A stretch of DNA of 64,000 nucleotides from Ochromonas danica (taxonomy: Eukaryota > Sar > Chrysophyceae > Chromulinales > Chromulinaceae), in assembly GCA_015146655.1 (NCBI GenBank), contig VKHL01000110.1, positions 1 to 64,000 of the forward strand, given 5' to 3'. Within the stretch, counting starts at the first letter, position 1, and each line of letters starts with the position of its first letter. The translations under genes were made by a program, and so were the position numbers. This document shows positions 1 through 12,414 of this stretch, one piece after another. Below the pieces are notes generated by a model, which saw only the letters and a list, made by a program, of their open reading frames with translations, did not search any database and had not been told where the DNA came from.

Positions 1-1
1 A

Positions 2-3000
2 GACAAACGGTCCTCAGAGAAGACTCATGAGAAGATGATGCAGGCACTGGACCAGTTGGCTGGGAAGAAAGCCTCGACACATCCTCTCGTCCCGCTGCTC
101 TTCTCCTCTAGCACAGTGAGAGACGACTTGTCCTATCTCGTTCCACCTAAAGCAAATCTACAAGCAATGGAATGGTATAATCAAAATCTGAATCTTTCCC
201 AACAAGAAGCAATTGCACTTTGTTTAGATTCTCCTTTACTTGCTATCATCCATGGACCTGTGAGACACTTCCTTCTTCTTCTTCCTACTCTATCACTCTA
301 TGCTGCTTTTCTAACATTATTATGATTGTGGTTTGTAGCCTGGCACAGGGAAGACGAGCACTCTCATTGAAGTCATTCTACAGGCAATGCGCAGAAATCA
401 ACGTATTCTAATCTGTGCACCTTCCAACATTGCAGTGGATACCATTCTCTTGCGACTCACCCATTGTTTAGCTCACAATCGTTGTCTTGGAAAGGGAGAA
501 GTGAATGGAGTATTGAGACTGGGACATATCGCTCGTGTGATGGAAGCTGTTATGCCCTATACGTTGGACTATCAGATTGATCATGACGATGTTAGTCCTT
601 TCTCAACATAGTCAGTTGTGCTTTCTGGTCGAATCTGACATTTTCCTCTTTTGTCTTGTTTAGGGTACAGAGATCGTGAAAGATGTTCGCCATGAGCTGG
701 AGAGCTTGCGTGCTACTTTGTTTTCAAGGAAGATGGACAAGGGGAAAGGTTCTACTGGGCGTAAAGTGGCCTCGGAATTAGAGGGAAGAAGTCGCAAAGA
801 AATGAAAGTTGAGTTGAAGGAAGCGCGTAAAGAAGTTGTTCGTCGAGAGAAAGAAGTTGTGCGCCGTATTCTCTCTCACAGTCAAGTCGTCTTATCGACT
901 TGTGTTGGTGCTGCTTCGTCATTACTCAATGACATGGAGTTTGACCTTGTTGTTGTTGATGAAGCTGCTCAAGGGCTTGAAGCTGCTTGTTGGATTCCTA
1001 TTTTGCGAGGAAAGAAAGTCATCCTAGCAGGAGATCATTGTCAATTGCCACCAACAGTGAAATCCCCAGTTGCTGCACGAAGAGGTCTTTCTCGCACTTT
1101 GTTTGAGCGCATTATTCAAGATAGTCGCTTTGCTTCTCTTTGTTGTCTCTTGAATGTGCAATATCGAATGAATGATCAAATCAGTCAATGGGCTTCGAGG
1201 GAAATGTATGAAGGAGCTGTGACTTCGGCGCCGGCAGTGGCGGAGCATTCCCTGCAAGACTATCTGTACGATGACTGTGCTCCCTCTTCCTCTTCTACTA
1301 ACCTATCTATTCAAGAGCAGTTCCCTGTCTTGCTGATGATTGATACGAGTGGTTGCTTAATGTTTGAGGGAGAAGAAGACGGAGGCGGGAAAGTCTCTCA
1401 TTCCAATCAAAATGAAGCGCAAATCGTTCTTCTTCACGTGCTCCACCTCATCTCTTTTGGGGTAAAGCCTTCAGATATTGGTGTGATTACTCCCTATAAT
1501 GGTCAGTTAGAGGTCCTAAGGGGTTTATTCCATCAGATCGACTGCGTTAAAATGCGTCAAGCCTGTCCCTCTTCCAAGGCGTGGCAGACCGTAGACAGTT
1601 TGGAAGGGTTGGAAATCAAAACAATCGATGGATTTCAAGGTGGTGAGAAAGAATGTATAATAATCTCTCTCGTTCGATCGAATCCTAGACGAGAGGTTGG
1701 CTTTCTGGGAGACAATCGGCGAATCAACGTTGCGGTCACAAGAGCCAAGCGCCATCTTGCTTTGATCTGCGACTCGGAGACTTGCTCCACCAACAACTTT
1801 ATTAAGACATTGGTCGATCATGTAGAAGAACATGGGTTGGTGATAGGCGCGGAAGATTTCTTGGCGGAACAGATGCAGGAAGAGGCGGGGCATTTAATCA
1901 TGTCTTCCATTACTGCCAAGCAATCTCTTCCCGTGACTACAAGTGCAAAATCGAACCATATTCAAAGTAAGCAAGCCAAGACGACGACAACATCAACATC
2001 AAGGAAGTCTCCGTCTACAAGCGCCACCACCAACAGCCGGCCTGTCTCTGCCGCTAAGATCCCTCCTAATGAGACATTGCCCAAAATACAAGAAGACTCG
2101 GAATTCAGAATAAAGACAGATGATATGCTATCAAATCTCAAAACCTTGTCTCTTTCTATTATCGATGAGATGGAACTTGTCGCCAGGCTGCCACCTCATG
2201 CTGTCTTCTATTGGAAAAGGAAAGATGATGGGAGCTATGTGGGTATGGTTAGCTTTAGCTTCCCAGCACAGTTCACTTCTTTCCAACGTCGAGTAGTGCA
2301 TGAAATTGCTGAAAAGTACGCCTTAGAGCACATCTCTATAGGAGAAGGCGAAGGGCGTCAAATTGAAGTCTCTTTGTGCTGTCCTCAATTCAAGCATCCA
2401 GGGCAAGGCACAGCAATGAACGCCATTAACAAATCACTAGCACAAGGTTAGCATTATATTTTATCAATGTTGTTGTTTGTAGAATATCGTAACGTTTGTG
2501 GGTGTTTCAGGACAGGAGCCTCTTGTTGAGCCAGAAGGAGAAGGGGTAGAAGAGCAGGATGACGAGGAAGATGAAGAGGATGATAACGGGGAGTCTGCTG
2601 CAACATTGCAAAGCCAACCAAAAGAAGGTTCGGATCAAATTACCAGTACAACTTCGAACAACAGCAAAAATAATAAGAACAACAAGAAACAAAAGAAGAA
2701 ACAGCAACCTTCCGAGCCATCCAACGGACCGACCAGATCCAATAAGTCTTCCGCTGTCGAAGCTATAACAGCTGATTTAGATGAAGATATGATACTAGAA
2801 CTGGCCATTGCTGAAAATCAAGTAAGTTCTCCCAATCTCTCCAGCATTATCGATCTGACAGATTTGTTTGTATTGTGGCCAATTGATCGTTTAGCGAAAA
2901 GCAGATCTAGAGAAGTATCGACTGAAGGGAACAAGGGCGATGCCAAATTATGAGCGAGAGAATGCGAAAGAGAAGCTCAGAAGTAAACTAGCTGAGTCAC

Positions 3001-3134
3001 AAGCTGCGCGAAGACCAACGCAACCCGAGAAGAAGGCGGACGGAAAGCAAGACCAGTCCTCCTCAAGACCTGGCAGTCAGCAAGCGAAGAAACCTGTCCC
3101 CAACTTTGGAGGAGGCCGACTTGGAACAAAATGA
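2..3134 (+). CDS. IGHMBP2: IGHMBP2/SMUBP-2-like superfamily 1 helicase, 5' partial
   Basis: Five exons are visible: 2-259, 339-590, 664-2446, 2511-2821 and 2895-3134. All introns are GT-AG and the frame runs through. The frame is open to the window edge, so the N-terminus lies outside. UPF1-like SF1 helicase motifs appear in order: Walker A GPPGTGKTST (rebuilt across the first intron), APSNIAVD, motif II VVVDEAAQ, motif III GDHCQLPP, motif V TIDGFQGGEKE and motif VI VAVTRAKRHL. A segment at about 2240-2390 (FPAQFTSFQRRVVHEIAEKY...) looks like an R3H nucleic-acid-binding domain, which is typical of IGHMBP2 and separates it from UPF1 and SETX. A low-complexity acidic then Lys/Asn-rich linker follows, and a basic tail ends the protein. 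The family unwinds RNA and DNA 5' to 3' and associates with ribosomes; the cellular role here is inferred. The gene is convergent with the Uso1 gene. Confidence 0.88.
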
Positions 3135-3367
3135 AGTAGAAATCATTCATTTGGTCATTAGATGGATGGCTAAGAAGGCATCATCGGGCCAACATTGACT
3201 GGAGGGGCCGAAGGAAATGATCTTGAAGTTGACTGTACAGTGTAGCTGTTTACTGACCAACGTAAAAGAAAAAGTTCATTTCATATCAAGACACCTTGAT
3301 TCATTGATCAGAGACCAAACTTAATTAACACCTAGCACTTTTCTAACTGCCGAAGGGAACTTTGCTC

Positions 3368-6300
3368 TTACTTCAAGTCACGAATGTTTGTATATCCACC
3401 GTATGTCCTCGTGACACTCTCCTGAGCTTCTTTGTCAATGGATGAAGCCTCGCGCTCGCCCACTTTATCAAGCACAGCCTGTCTATAGACTGAAAGCTCC
3501 ACCTCTTGTTGTGCCAAGAGACCTAACAACTCCGTGTGCTCCTCTTCCATGTTCTGCATTCGCTTTTTCTACTCATTCATCATATATCATAACTAACAAG
3601 CATTCCTCAACAATCAAGCAAACAATGACGACTCACCTCTTTGATAAGTTCAGCATGCAGTCGAGCGGCACCACTGGCCGAAGGACTGTTCGTCTTGATT
3701 GCTGATCGAATGGCATTGCTCCAGGAGGCCATATCAGAAGGACGATCACTCTGCTGCTTCACTGGTGTAGTCATGCCCGCAGAAGGTGAAGAAAGACCTT
3801 CAACAGTTGCTGTGGGTGGTACAGTTCGTTCAGGAGGACCACCACCTCGGAATGGAGAAGACAAGCGAGAGACTGTGGAAGCATAAGAAGAAGTAGTCGC
3901 TCGAATAGAAGCAAGCTCACGATCCTTCAGACGAATCTCCTCTTGCATCTTTGCTAATGCTTCAGATACAGAGAATTGGACATTGTTGACAGCTTTGGCA
4001 AGGTCATTACTACTCATTTCCTGTTCAACAAAGATACCTTTGCTACGATCTCTTAAAGAGATTCCATACTTGCTTTCTAAATTCTCTTGAAGTTTTCGAA
4101 GATCACGAACTGCCATTTGAGTCGTTCTGTTATCAAACCAACATCATGATCAATCAAGACAAGGATAAGGTTAACATTCAAACAATTCATACCTTTCATT
4201 GCCACTGTCTGGGTTAGTTGAGGAAGGTGTACTTGGGTATCGAGACATTATCGTCGATGTATAAGATGAATACTTGCTAGCAGTATTGCCTTCTCCTACA
4301 CCATTCTGATTAGAAGAAGAGGATGCTTTGAATGAGTCAAGCTGAGTCTTCAATGTCTTAATAACTTGTTCATCGGACATCTTACTCTCTGATAGTCGAT
4401 CATTCTCTGCACGAATAGTTCGTAACTCAGTCTTAACACTTTCAAATGACATCTTCAATCCTGCTAATTCTCCTTCTTTCCTCTTCAAAGATGCCATTGT
4501 TTCTCTTAATTCTATATCTTTTGCCATTAATTCTTTTGATAAACGATCAGCTGTAGTTGATAATCGACGTAATTCATTCTCTTGAGCAGCAAAGGAAGAA
4601 GAGGCAGAAGAAGATGAAGTGGAAGACTTCCTAGCTGATGATCCCTCCACTATACGACCTGATGGAGTAGGATGACGACTACCACCACCATGTTGATTAC
4701 TGTTATTGTTTGTAAACAAAGTAGAATCTCTTAAAGCACGAATTTCATCGACTTGCTTGTTTACGATAGCTTTGAGTTGATCAATCTCTCTTAACTTCTT
4801 CCTCATTTGTTGATCTTTCTCAATTAATTCTTTGTTACGATCATCTAGATTAGCTTCTAAAAGCTGAATACGTTGTTGGAAGTTTGCCATAGAAGAATGA
4901 TGTCCATGATCAACAGCACTACTACTACTATTGTTGTTGTTACTGTTATTGTTGTTATTACTGCTAATGGTTCTGTGAGATGATGTGTTAAGAGTCTTCG
5001 CCTTGTTTAACTCTTCCTCTAAGAAACGAATACGATTCTGTAATGAGGTGGTATATTCTCTTTCTTGAATAAGTTCATTCTGTTGTTGTTCCTCTACATT
5101 GCTTCTGTTAGAAACATAATTATCAACAGCTTGTTTTAACTCCAAAACATGACGACTATCTGCTGCAATCTTCTCTTCTAATAGAGTTTGATAACGAGAC
5201 TCTTCTTCTCGTAACTTTACTATCAAGACATCATATTGAGATTGTCGATCATCTCGATCATTTGTCAAGCTAACAACAGATTGACGAAGCTTATCGACTT
5301 CTTCTTCTAACTGTTGCTTGACCATCATAAGGTCATGTTCTCTCATCTGCCAACACTCTCGATCTTCTTGTCTTGTCATCTTAAATGACTCTTCCACTTC
5401 TCTCACATGTTTAATAGAATCATCTAACATAGTCTGGATTCTCACTAACTCTTCCTCCTTCTGAATCAATACATGCTCAAGGTTAGTCTTCTCTAATCCT
5501 TCTTTCTCAAGTAGACTATTAAGATGAACTTCTTTAGCTTTCCATTCTTGTTGAAGTAACTCAATCTTTTCTTCTTTACGGTGTAAATCTTCTACACAAA
5601 GATTAAGATTGTTTTCTAATTCTTCTATACGAATATTCCAATCTTCTCGTTCTGTTTTATGAATAACAGAGGATTCTTCATATAACTTCACTCTCTCTAC
5701 AAGTTGATTGATATGCTCTCGTTCTTCTTCTAACGTTTCTTCTGTTTTGGATAATCTTTCTTCAAGTTCTTCTACTAATAAGTGTTGCTGTTGTTCAACC
5801 TTCTCTTTGTCAACAAGTTGTTGTTCAAGAGAATCAATCTGTGCTAGTAGATCAACCTTCACTTGTGATAGTACATCAACCTCTTGACTAACTTTCTTAA
5901 TGTCTTCTTGTAATGCCTCGACATCTTGGTCATGTACACCAGACTCATTTAGTAGACGTCTCTCTGTCTCACTTGATTTCTCTTGTTCTGCTACTAGAAG
6001 AGTCTTAACCTTCTCTAACTCTTCTTGCAACTGTTGCTTTTCAGATTGTAATGCCTCGACATCTTGGTCATGTACACCAGACTCATTTAGTAGACGTCTC
6101 TCTGTCTCACTTGATTTCTCTTGTTCTGCTACTAGAAGAGTCTTAACCTTCTCTAACTCTTCTTGCAACTGTTGCTTTTCAGATTGTAATGCCTCGACAT
6201 CTTGGTCATGTACACCAGACTCATTTAGTAGACGTCTCTCTGTCTCACTTGATTTCTCTTGTTCTGCTACTAGAAGAGTCTTAACCTTCTCTAACTCTTC

Positions 6301-9300
6301 TTCTAACTGTTGCTTTTCAGATGTTAAACTAGCAAGCTTGTCGTTCGAGTTAGCAATATGATTCTGTAAGATTGATTGTAATTGATTCATAGCTTCATCT
6401 CGCTCAGCTAACAAATCCTCCAATTCTTCTATACGATCATTAGATGCACCAGTAGCAGTAGTAGCAAAAGAAGTCTCATTGATTTCCTCCCGTGAGTCAC
6501 GAGGAGATGGTGTATTGTCTTCCATAACAGCTAGCAGTTGTTTCTCCAATGCAGTAATAGTCTCTTGATAGCGTAGATTCTCACGTGCTGATTGCATCTG
6601 GAAATCTTCTAATTCTCTTCTAATAGATTCTTCTTTATCTTCTACACTACGCAATCTATTAGCCAAGGTCTCATCTTTCAATGAAAGATCAGCTTCTAAT
6701 CGAACAATCAAATCTGTCAGTTCTGTGATCTTTTCATCTTTTTCTTCTACCACTGACTCTAATTGTCCTATTAATACCTTAGACTGAGTAAGTTCCTCTC
6801 GTGTACGTGTAAGTTCCTCTTCTAGTTGAGATGATTCATGACGAAGGTCTGCTAACTGCTTGTGAAGCTCATCAACAATGGCAGAGTCAACTTGTTGTTT
6901 GTTCGTTGTAATCAACTCTTCTACCTCTTTAGCTTCCTTCAAAGCAGTTTGACTGAGACTGAGCGCTTCTTCTAATTCATTCATTTGATTTGTTAGATTG
7001 TTGCATTCTTCTTCACGTTGTTCCAATTCTTCTCTCAGACTATCAACTTCATTCTGTAAATCCATTCCTTTTGCAACCATCTCTTCTAGTTCAAACATAC
7101 GCTCACGTAATCTTCGACAACAACTTGAAACTCTTGATAGTGTACCTTCTGATCCTTCTAGATTCATCAAATTAGCACCTTCTGCTATGTCACTACAAGC
7201 ACCTGCAACTTCCACTATAGACGAACGACAAAGTGCTAGTAGCGTAACGAGTGCTGAAATCCAAACATCCAACGAAGTGGACGTACTGGGATGTTGTAAT
7301 ACTTCCAAATCATCTTCTACGAAATCTAATTCTTCAGAATCTAACGCAGACAATAGATCTTCTATTGTTCTACTAAAGACAGTCAAATCAACGTTACTAT
7401 ACCATGATGATACCATAGCAGTAGTAGTAGTAGTTTGGTTTGATTTAGTCAATTGCTCTTCTAAGACTTGTAACTTCTCTTGAAGATCATCAATCACTTT
7501 ATTCTTCTCCAACATTTCATTTTTAAGTTTTGTGATACTATCATCATTAATTGTTGTTGAACGTAATGTAATTAATTCACTTTCTAACATTTGTAATTTA
7601 CGATCTTTACGATTAAGATCATCTTCAAATTGTTGTTTTTGTTCTGCTTCTAATAGAATAAGTTCTTTTAATCGAAGCACTTCTGACTCATGTCTTTCAG
7701 CTGCTGCTAAGCGTAAAGCGTCTAATTCTTTCTGTTCTTCTAATAATGTATTATATTTCAATTCCATTGTTTGTGTTTGTTGTAATGCTTCTTGTAACTT
7801 CTCTTGAGTTGATAGATAGTTACTTTCATCAATTGTACGTGCTGTTAATAACTTATTCAAATCATTTTCTAATCTATCCACTGTTCGTTCTAAATCACGA
7901 ACAAGATTCTCCTTTTCCATTAGTTGATCTCTTGTTGAAGTAAGTTGACCTTCTACCTCTACAGCATATTGTCGAGCATGATCAGCTTCTTCTAATGAAG
8001 CTTTCACCTGTTCTTCTAATAGTTCTTGTTGTTTATTCAGATCAACTAATTGTTGTGTTTTCTCTGCTAACTCTTGTGTAACTTGTGGATCTCTCTCTGT
8101 CACTGTCACTGTCATTGTAGCAGCAGGAGAAGAAGATTCACCATTTTGTAAACTAACAAGTTTATTCTCTAATTCTTTGATACGTTCTTGTTGCATATTA
8201 ATCACTTGTTGTTGCATAGAATCTTCTCCATCTGTTGAACCAAGACCTGAATAAAGTTCAAAAATAGCTGTTCGTATCGCTTCTGTCTGATTGTTATAAA
8301 AGTCTTTAAACCCAGGCATTAAGAAGAATGATACAAAAGGTATTACTTTCTCAATCTCAACATGTTGTTTCTTGGAGATTGTAATAGGTCTTCTTAAAAT
8401 ATCTGTAAATCTGTTCAGACCGATCTTAGACTCTAACATTGACAAAAAGCTCTTTCGTTGTAACATTGATCCTTCCATACCATCTGATGATGATGATGAT
8501 GATGATGATGACGACGACGACGATGATGAATCTTTCTTATCAGGTAAGGCTAAGAAACAACAAGCTAAGAAGAAACAAACAGCAAATTGAACTGTAATAG
8601 GTACACCTGCTAATTCACTCGACGAGGTTGCTAAATCAGCCACAAAGAAGTTAGCAGGATCTTCAAAAATCTGTTCCACTGCACGTTCACAACCACTAAC
8701 AGCTACTGCAAGTAATTGTAATAAAGATGAAAGAAATTGATAACCACTACCACCTGGCAGTCTAGCAGCTTTACCAACAGTTGATAGAAAGTAAACTAAA
8801 ATAGGTTTATGATGATCATTGTCATGACTACTTCCACGTCCTTTCTCAACTAAAGCTGATGACGATTGTTGGACATGTACATTGCTAATAGCTGTCATTA
8901 ACTCTCTTCCTACTTGACTACCATTCAAAAAGACAACAGAGAGAAGAAATAGTGCACGTTCTCCAATCTCCAAGTCAGTCTTCGTACTGGAATGTGAAAT
9001 ACCACCATAGACTGTGTTAGCACTCATAGTCTTATCACAAATCTGTACAATCATGCCAATAAGAATAGTACACACTGGTCGCATTGTATCAGACTGCTTC
9101 TGTCCATGTCGTCCAAACTCATCTAAATCACCTAATTCTGACATTGGAGGGGGAGGAGGAGCTAAAACAAACTGAATCATAATATCTGAAATACTACGAT
9201 CAGTTGATAAAATACCACCAAACACTTGTAAACAACCCTGTGGAAAGTCAATGCCTTTCGTTGACAGAGTACTTTGTACTTCCAAAAACAGCTCAAGATC

Positions 9301-10943
9301 GAAATCAAAGCACCGTCCAGTTGGAGCATCCCATGGAACAGTAGGATAGATATAACGTTCTGCAAGTAAGGATAACAAAGAGATATAACGACTTTCATCT
9401 TGAGGGAGAGGTTTCCAACCAAACGTCAAGGAAGGATTATCAACACCAGGTGGAATTGATTTCCCAGTACTACCAGGGTTGATCTTGATGAATACATTGG
9501 TTGTAACAAAGGCTGCAGCACGAACATTTTGAGAAACAAGAGCAAGAAGGAACGACAAAGCTGCACTAACTAACTCAGAAGGTCCACCACGAGCAATCCA
9601 GAAAGCAGCTGAAGCAACAACATCTGGTACACTGTCTAACATCATGTCTTGATGCTTAGAGTTGATGGGACGAAGAGCATGTGCAAGAGAGGATAAAGCA
9701 AGAATAGCACAAGCCAGACGATTGGGTTCTTCAAACCAACAAAAGCTCTCCATATGATCTGCTTCTACTAACTGACTGCGCATCTTGTCAGGATTCTCTA
9801 AAACAGCTGGATTAAAGAATTCTGATAATGTGATAATCCAAGATGCTCCCATAGCAAAGAATAGACGTTGACAAATCTCACTAGAAGAGAGAAGGTTGGA
9901 ACAGATTCGTAAACAATCACTCACGACTAAGCCTGCATCACCTGATCCTCCTTCTTCACGAATGATTCGAAACAATATCTCAAACCCCTATCATCGAGAC
10001 GGCCAAACAAGTAATGTAAGGGATAGTTTAGGCAGAGATGATGAAGAGTGGTAACAATACCTCATTGAAAACCACGGTCTTCTTCATCTCTTCATTGGTT
10101 GAAGTGAGTTGTTGAATTAAGACAATGGCTTGATTTCTCACTTCTTCTCGAGAGCTATCGGGTAGTCTTTGTAATAGCTTGATCATTCCTAGATAACAAT
10201 GAGAGAGTGAGTAAGTGAGCGAATGAAATAGTTAGCAAGACAGCATTTGTACATTGGAATACATATATGTGTGCATGCTTCTTTATGTGACACGCCGGGT
10301 TTATATGCATGTAAAAGTATAATGTGTATTATACATGTATATATATGATGAGTTATAAATATAATTTGTGTAATGGTCTAGTGCGTATGTGGGGTGAGTA
10401 CGTGAGTGTGCTAGTGTCAATGAATTGTAGCAGTAGTAGTAGAGTAAGCCATAATACAGTCATGCACTAGACAGTGTAGATAGACTATAGTGCTCACTAC
10501 TGACAACTCCCTAACTAACTTACTAACTTACCATCCGGACAATCTTGAATCCTCTGTTCCAACTGAACACCATCTGACACATGCAGTTCAGTCAAGATTT
10601 GACTTGTCATCACTCCCACTGTCAAGTCACTATGTTCTAATAACTCTAATAATAACTCCACATTTCCCCCATCAGATAGGATGAGATCAGAGTTTCGACG
10701 TGCTGCTGTCTTGTCACTACAACTGATCAACCTGGACGTGAGGTCTAATGCTTCACAATATTCTTCAGGATTACTTTGTTCACGTAGGATTTTAAAAGCT
10801 TTTAATAATGCTTGTTCACCGACATTAATAGGATCATTTCGTGACAGACTTTGTAATTCACTTAATGCTTCTAAACGTTCATTAGAAGATGTTGATTCGA
10901 GACGATGAGCTAGTTGCTTAATTTGAATGATATTAGAGGTCAT
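3368..10943 (-). CDS. USO1: Uso1/p115-like vesicle-tethering golgin, 2341 aa
   Basis: Exons, in transcript order, are 10943-10532, 10188-10061, 9987-4193, 4126-3637 and 3568-3368. They sum to 7026 nt in one frame. The N-terminal third is an armadillo-like helical head; the stretch EGFEILFRIIREEGG followed by DCLRICSNLL matches the Uso1/p115 head, which tethers COPI and COPII vesicles at the Golgi. The rest is almost continuous heptad coiled coil, interrupted by Ser- and Asn-rich linkers near 8490-8527 and 4590-4970. The protein is more than twice as long as animal p115 and longer than yeast Uso1p. Three near-identical 46-residue units sit in the coiled coil (see the repeat entry). The C-terminus lacks an obvious long acidic tail. 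The first intron (10189-10531, 343 bp) is unusually long for this window. Identity of the head is fairly sure; the coiled coil alone would not be diagnostic. Confidence 0.82.
5909..6324 (-). repeat. 138-bp in-frame tandem triplication in the Uso1 coiled coil
   Basis: Units begin at about 5911, 6049 and 6187, with an exact 138-bp period (46 codons). Copies 1 and 2 look identical base for base. Copy 3 diverges only near its end, where two bases differ and the flanking sequence then departs. Each unit encodes a segment running from VEALQSEKQQLQEELEKVKT to NESGVHDQD. The period is not a whole number of heptads (46 = 6x7+4), so each added unit shifts the heptad phase unless it is absorbed by a stutter. 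Near-perfect identity at synonymous sites points to recent duplication or ongoing homogenisation. Confidence 0.95.
8485..8530 (-). repeat. Poly-serine trinucleotide run in the Uso1 gene
   Basis: A tgatga/cgacga trinucleotide run on the + strand encodes about 16 consecutive serines on the coding strand. It lies between the armadillo-like head and the start of the long coiled coil and probably forms a flexible, length-variable linker. Confidence 0.9.
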
Positions 10944-11040
10944 TTCTGAAGAAGTTGTATCCTTCAGAAGGAGGACAGCTGACCACCTAAAGGAATGAGA
11001 AAGGATTTGAATCCAATTGACTCAATAGCTGCCGCATGCC

Positions 11041-11160
11041 CTTTACCCAACACTCAGCATGCTTCCCTCTTAAGTTAACGTTAAGTTAAAGACTCTTAAG
11101 TTACCGTTGTTAAGTTAATGGTAAAAAGCTGTTTCAAAGGTGTTTGTTAACTTAATAAGA
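11041..11160. promoter_or_regulatory. GTTAA/TTAAGTTAA cluster in the divergent Uso1 / 11244 promoter
   Basis: The roughly 300-bp gap between the divergent Uso1 gene and the gene at 11244 carries several copies of the word AAGTTAA or its complement at about 11071, 11082, 11097, 11110 and 11146. The same word recurs in other upstream gaps of this window (20165-20290, 12121-12182, 27858-27918). A regulatory role is inferred only from recurrence and position. Confidence 0.45.
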
Positions 11161-11243
11161 GACTGGGAGAGGGATGAGAGCAGTTCACCCGAAAAGAAGA
11201 AGCAAAGAGAATCAATTGATCGTTGACCTCCAAGCTGAACACC

Positions 11244-11873
11244 ATGGCATCTAAAGAAGACCATTCATCATCTAACACTACCACTACTACTCCACAAGTG
11301 AAATCAAATGAACCTCCTTGTCCTCCTTTCTTCTTGAATATTCGTCTATTGAATAAAGAAGATCTTGTTGCCAAAACAGTTCAAGAGAAAGCAGGAACAG
11401 GATTTGTTGGTCGTGTTGCTGCTTATGCAGCAAATAAGATGGTGACTGATGACAAGATCATCACGAACCTCTCCGACACTCTCATGGACACCATCAAGAA
11501 GTCCGTGCAAGACATGGGCATCCAGATGGATGTTCAAAAGAGGTTCCAACAAGGTTCCTTTGTCGTCATTCAGTTCCAAGTGCTGGATATTGAGTTGTTG
11601 AAGGTCTTAAAAGTTGCCAAAGGGGAAGACTTTGCTCAGCATTTTGAAGCCTTCCTAGAGGCTGCGAGAGGGTTAGGTCTAGGGGATACTATTGTGGGGA
11701 AAGTCTATGAGAAGATCTATGGCTCTCTCAATGAAGGCATGTTGAACAAGTTGTCAACCTTGGTACCCTCTAAGATGAAAGAGAAGGGAGTGGAGGTGGA
11801 AATTGAAGCCTGCACTGCTGATCGCGAAGGATTGGTGTTCTTTGATATCTTGCATGGTATTGCTGCACTTTAA
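11244..11873 (+). CDS. Unrecognised conserved-looking protein, 209 aa
   Basis: This is a single-exon gene. The start is taken at ACCATGG (11244), a strong eukaryotic initiation context; the frame stays open slightly upstream but holds no earlier ATG. A Ser/Thr-rich N-terminus of about 30 residues precedes a compact mixed alpha/beta-looking body (FFLNIRLLNKEDLVAKTVQE, then a GFVGRVAAYAANKM segment, and FFDILHGIAAL at the C-terminus). There is no signal peptide, membrane segment or cysteine pattern. I do not recognise the family. It shares its upstream gap with Uso1 and lies in tandem with the kleisin gene. Confidence 0.75.
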   Translation: MASKEDHSSSNTTTTTPQVKSNEPPCPPFFLNIRLLNKEDLVAKTVQEKAGTGFVGRVAAYAANKMVTDDKIITNLSDTLMDTIKKSVQDMGIQMDVQKRFQQGSFVVIQFQVLDIELLKVLKVAKGEDFAQHFEAFLEAARGLGLGDTIVGKVYEKIYGSLNEGMLNKLSTLVPSKMKEKGVEVEIEACTADREGLVFFDILHGIAAL

Positions 11874-12414
11874 AGATTCTTGTCTATTGATTACTTTTCT
11901 ATTGTAGCACATGGCCTCTGTTAGACTACAGCACTATTCTATACTATACTATACTATTCTATACTATACTGTCTTTTGTCTTTTGAAGCTCTTTTAACAT
12001 ACTAACTAACAAATCAACAACGAATTAGAATCTCTTGTTATCGTCACCAAATCCACCTCTCATGAGGAAAACTATTTGTTCTAATCATTTCTTTAATCAC
12101 TTCAGGGCGTCGGTCTCAAATGATTAACTTAACAGAAATATCATTAACTTAATAGACAACTTACACGTATCATCAACTTAATAAAATGAAGAGACAATGA
12201 ACATGTAGAGTTTGGTAGCTATTCGCATATGATTGTGGAGAGCATAAGTGGAATCAGCTAACATGACGTTAGAAATATATCTTTAGACTGCTTTGACTCA
12301 AGTGGGTGTAGCAATCCTACCCTCACTTGGTCATCCAGCAGAGTCAGTCAGGAGCACAGTGACTAGAGTCACTCACTCTCAGTCAAACATCTCACACATC
12401 TACATCCTCACGCT
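11874..12414. other. Intergenic region upstream of the kleisin gene
   Basis: No gene is seen. It holds a TATAC-type pentanucleotide run (about 11938-11970) and a second cluster of TTAACTTAA words (about 12121-12182). Toward 12300-12390 there are repeated CACTC/GTCACT words. The 3' UTR of the upstream gene and the promoter of the kleisin gene must share this space. Confidence 0.6.

Noticed and set aside
5909-6324. Regularly spaced repeats resembling an array
   Set aside because: Units are contiguous, coding and 138 bp long without unique spacers, so this is a tandem duplication, not a CRISPR array.
5900-6361. Open frame on the + strand made of Cys/Ser-rich repeats
   Set aside because: It is the antisense of the 138-bp repeats in the Uso1 coiled coil; it has no independent start context or splice signals.
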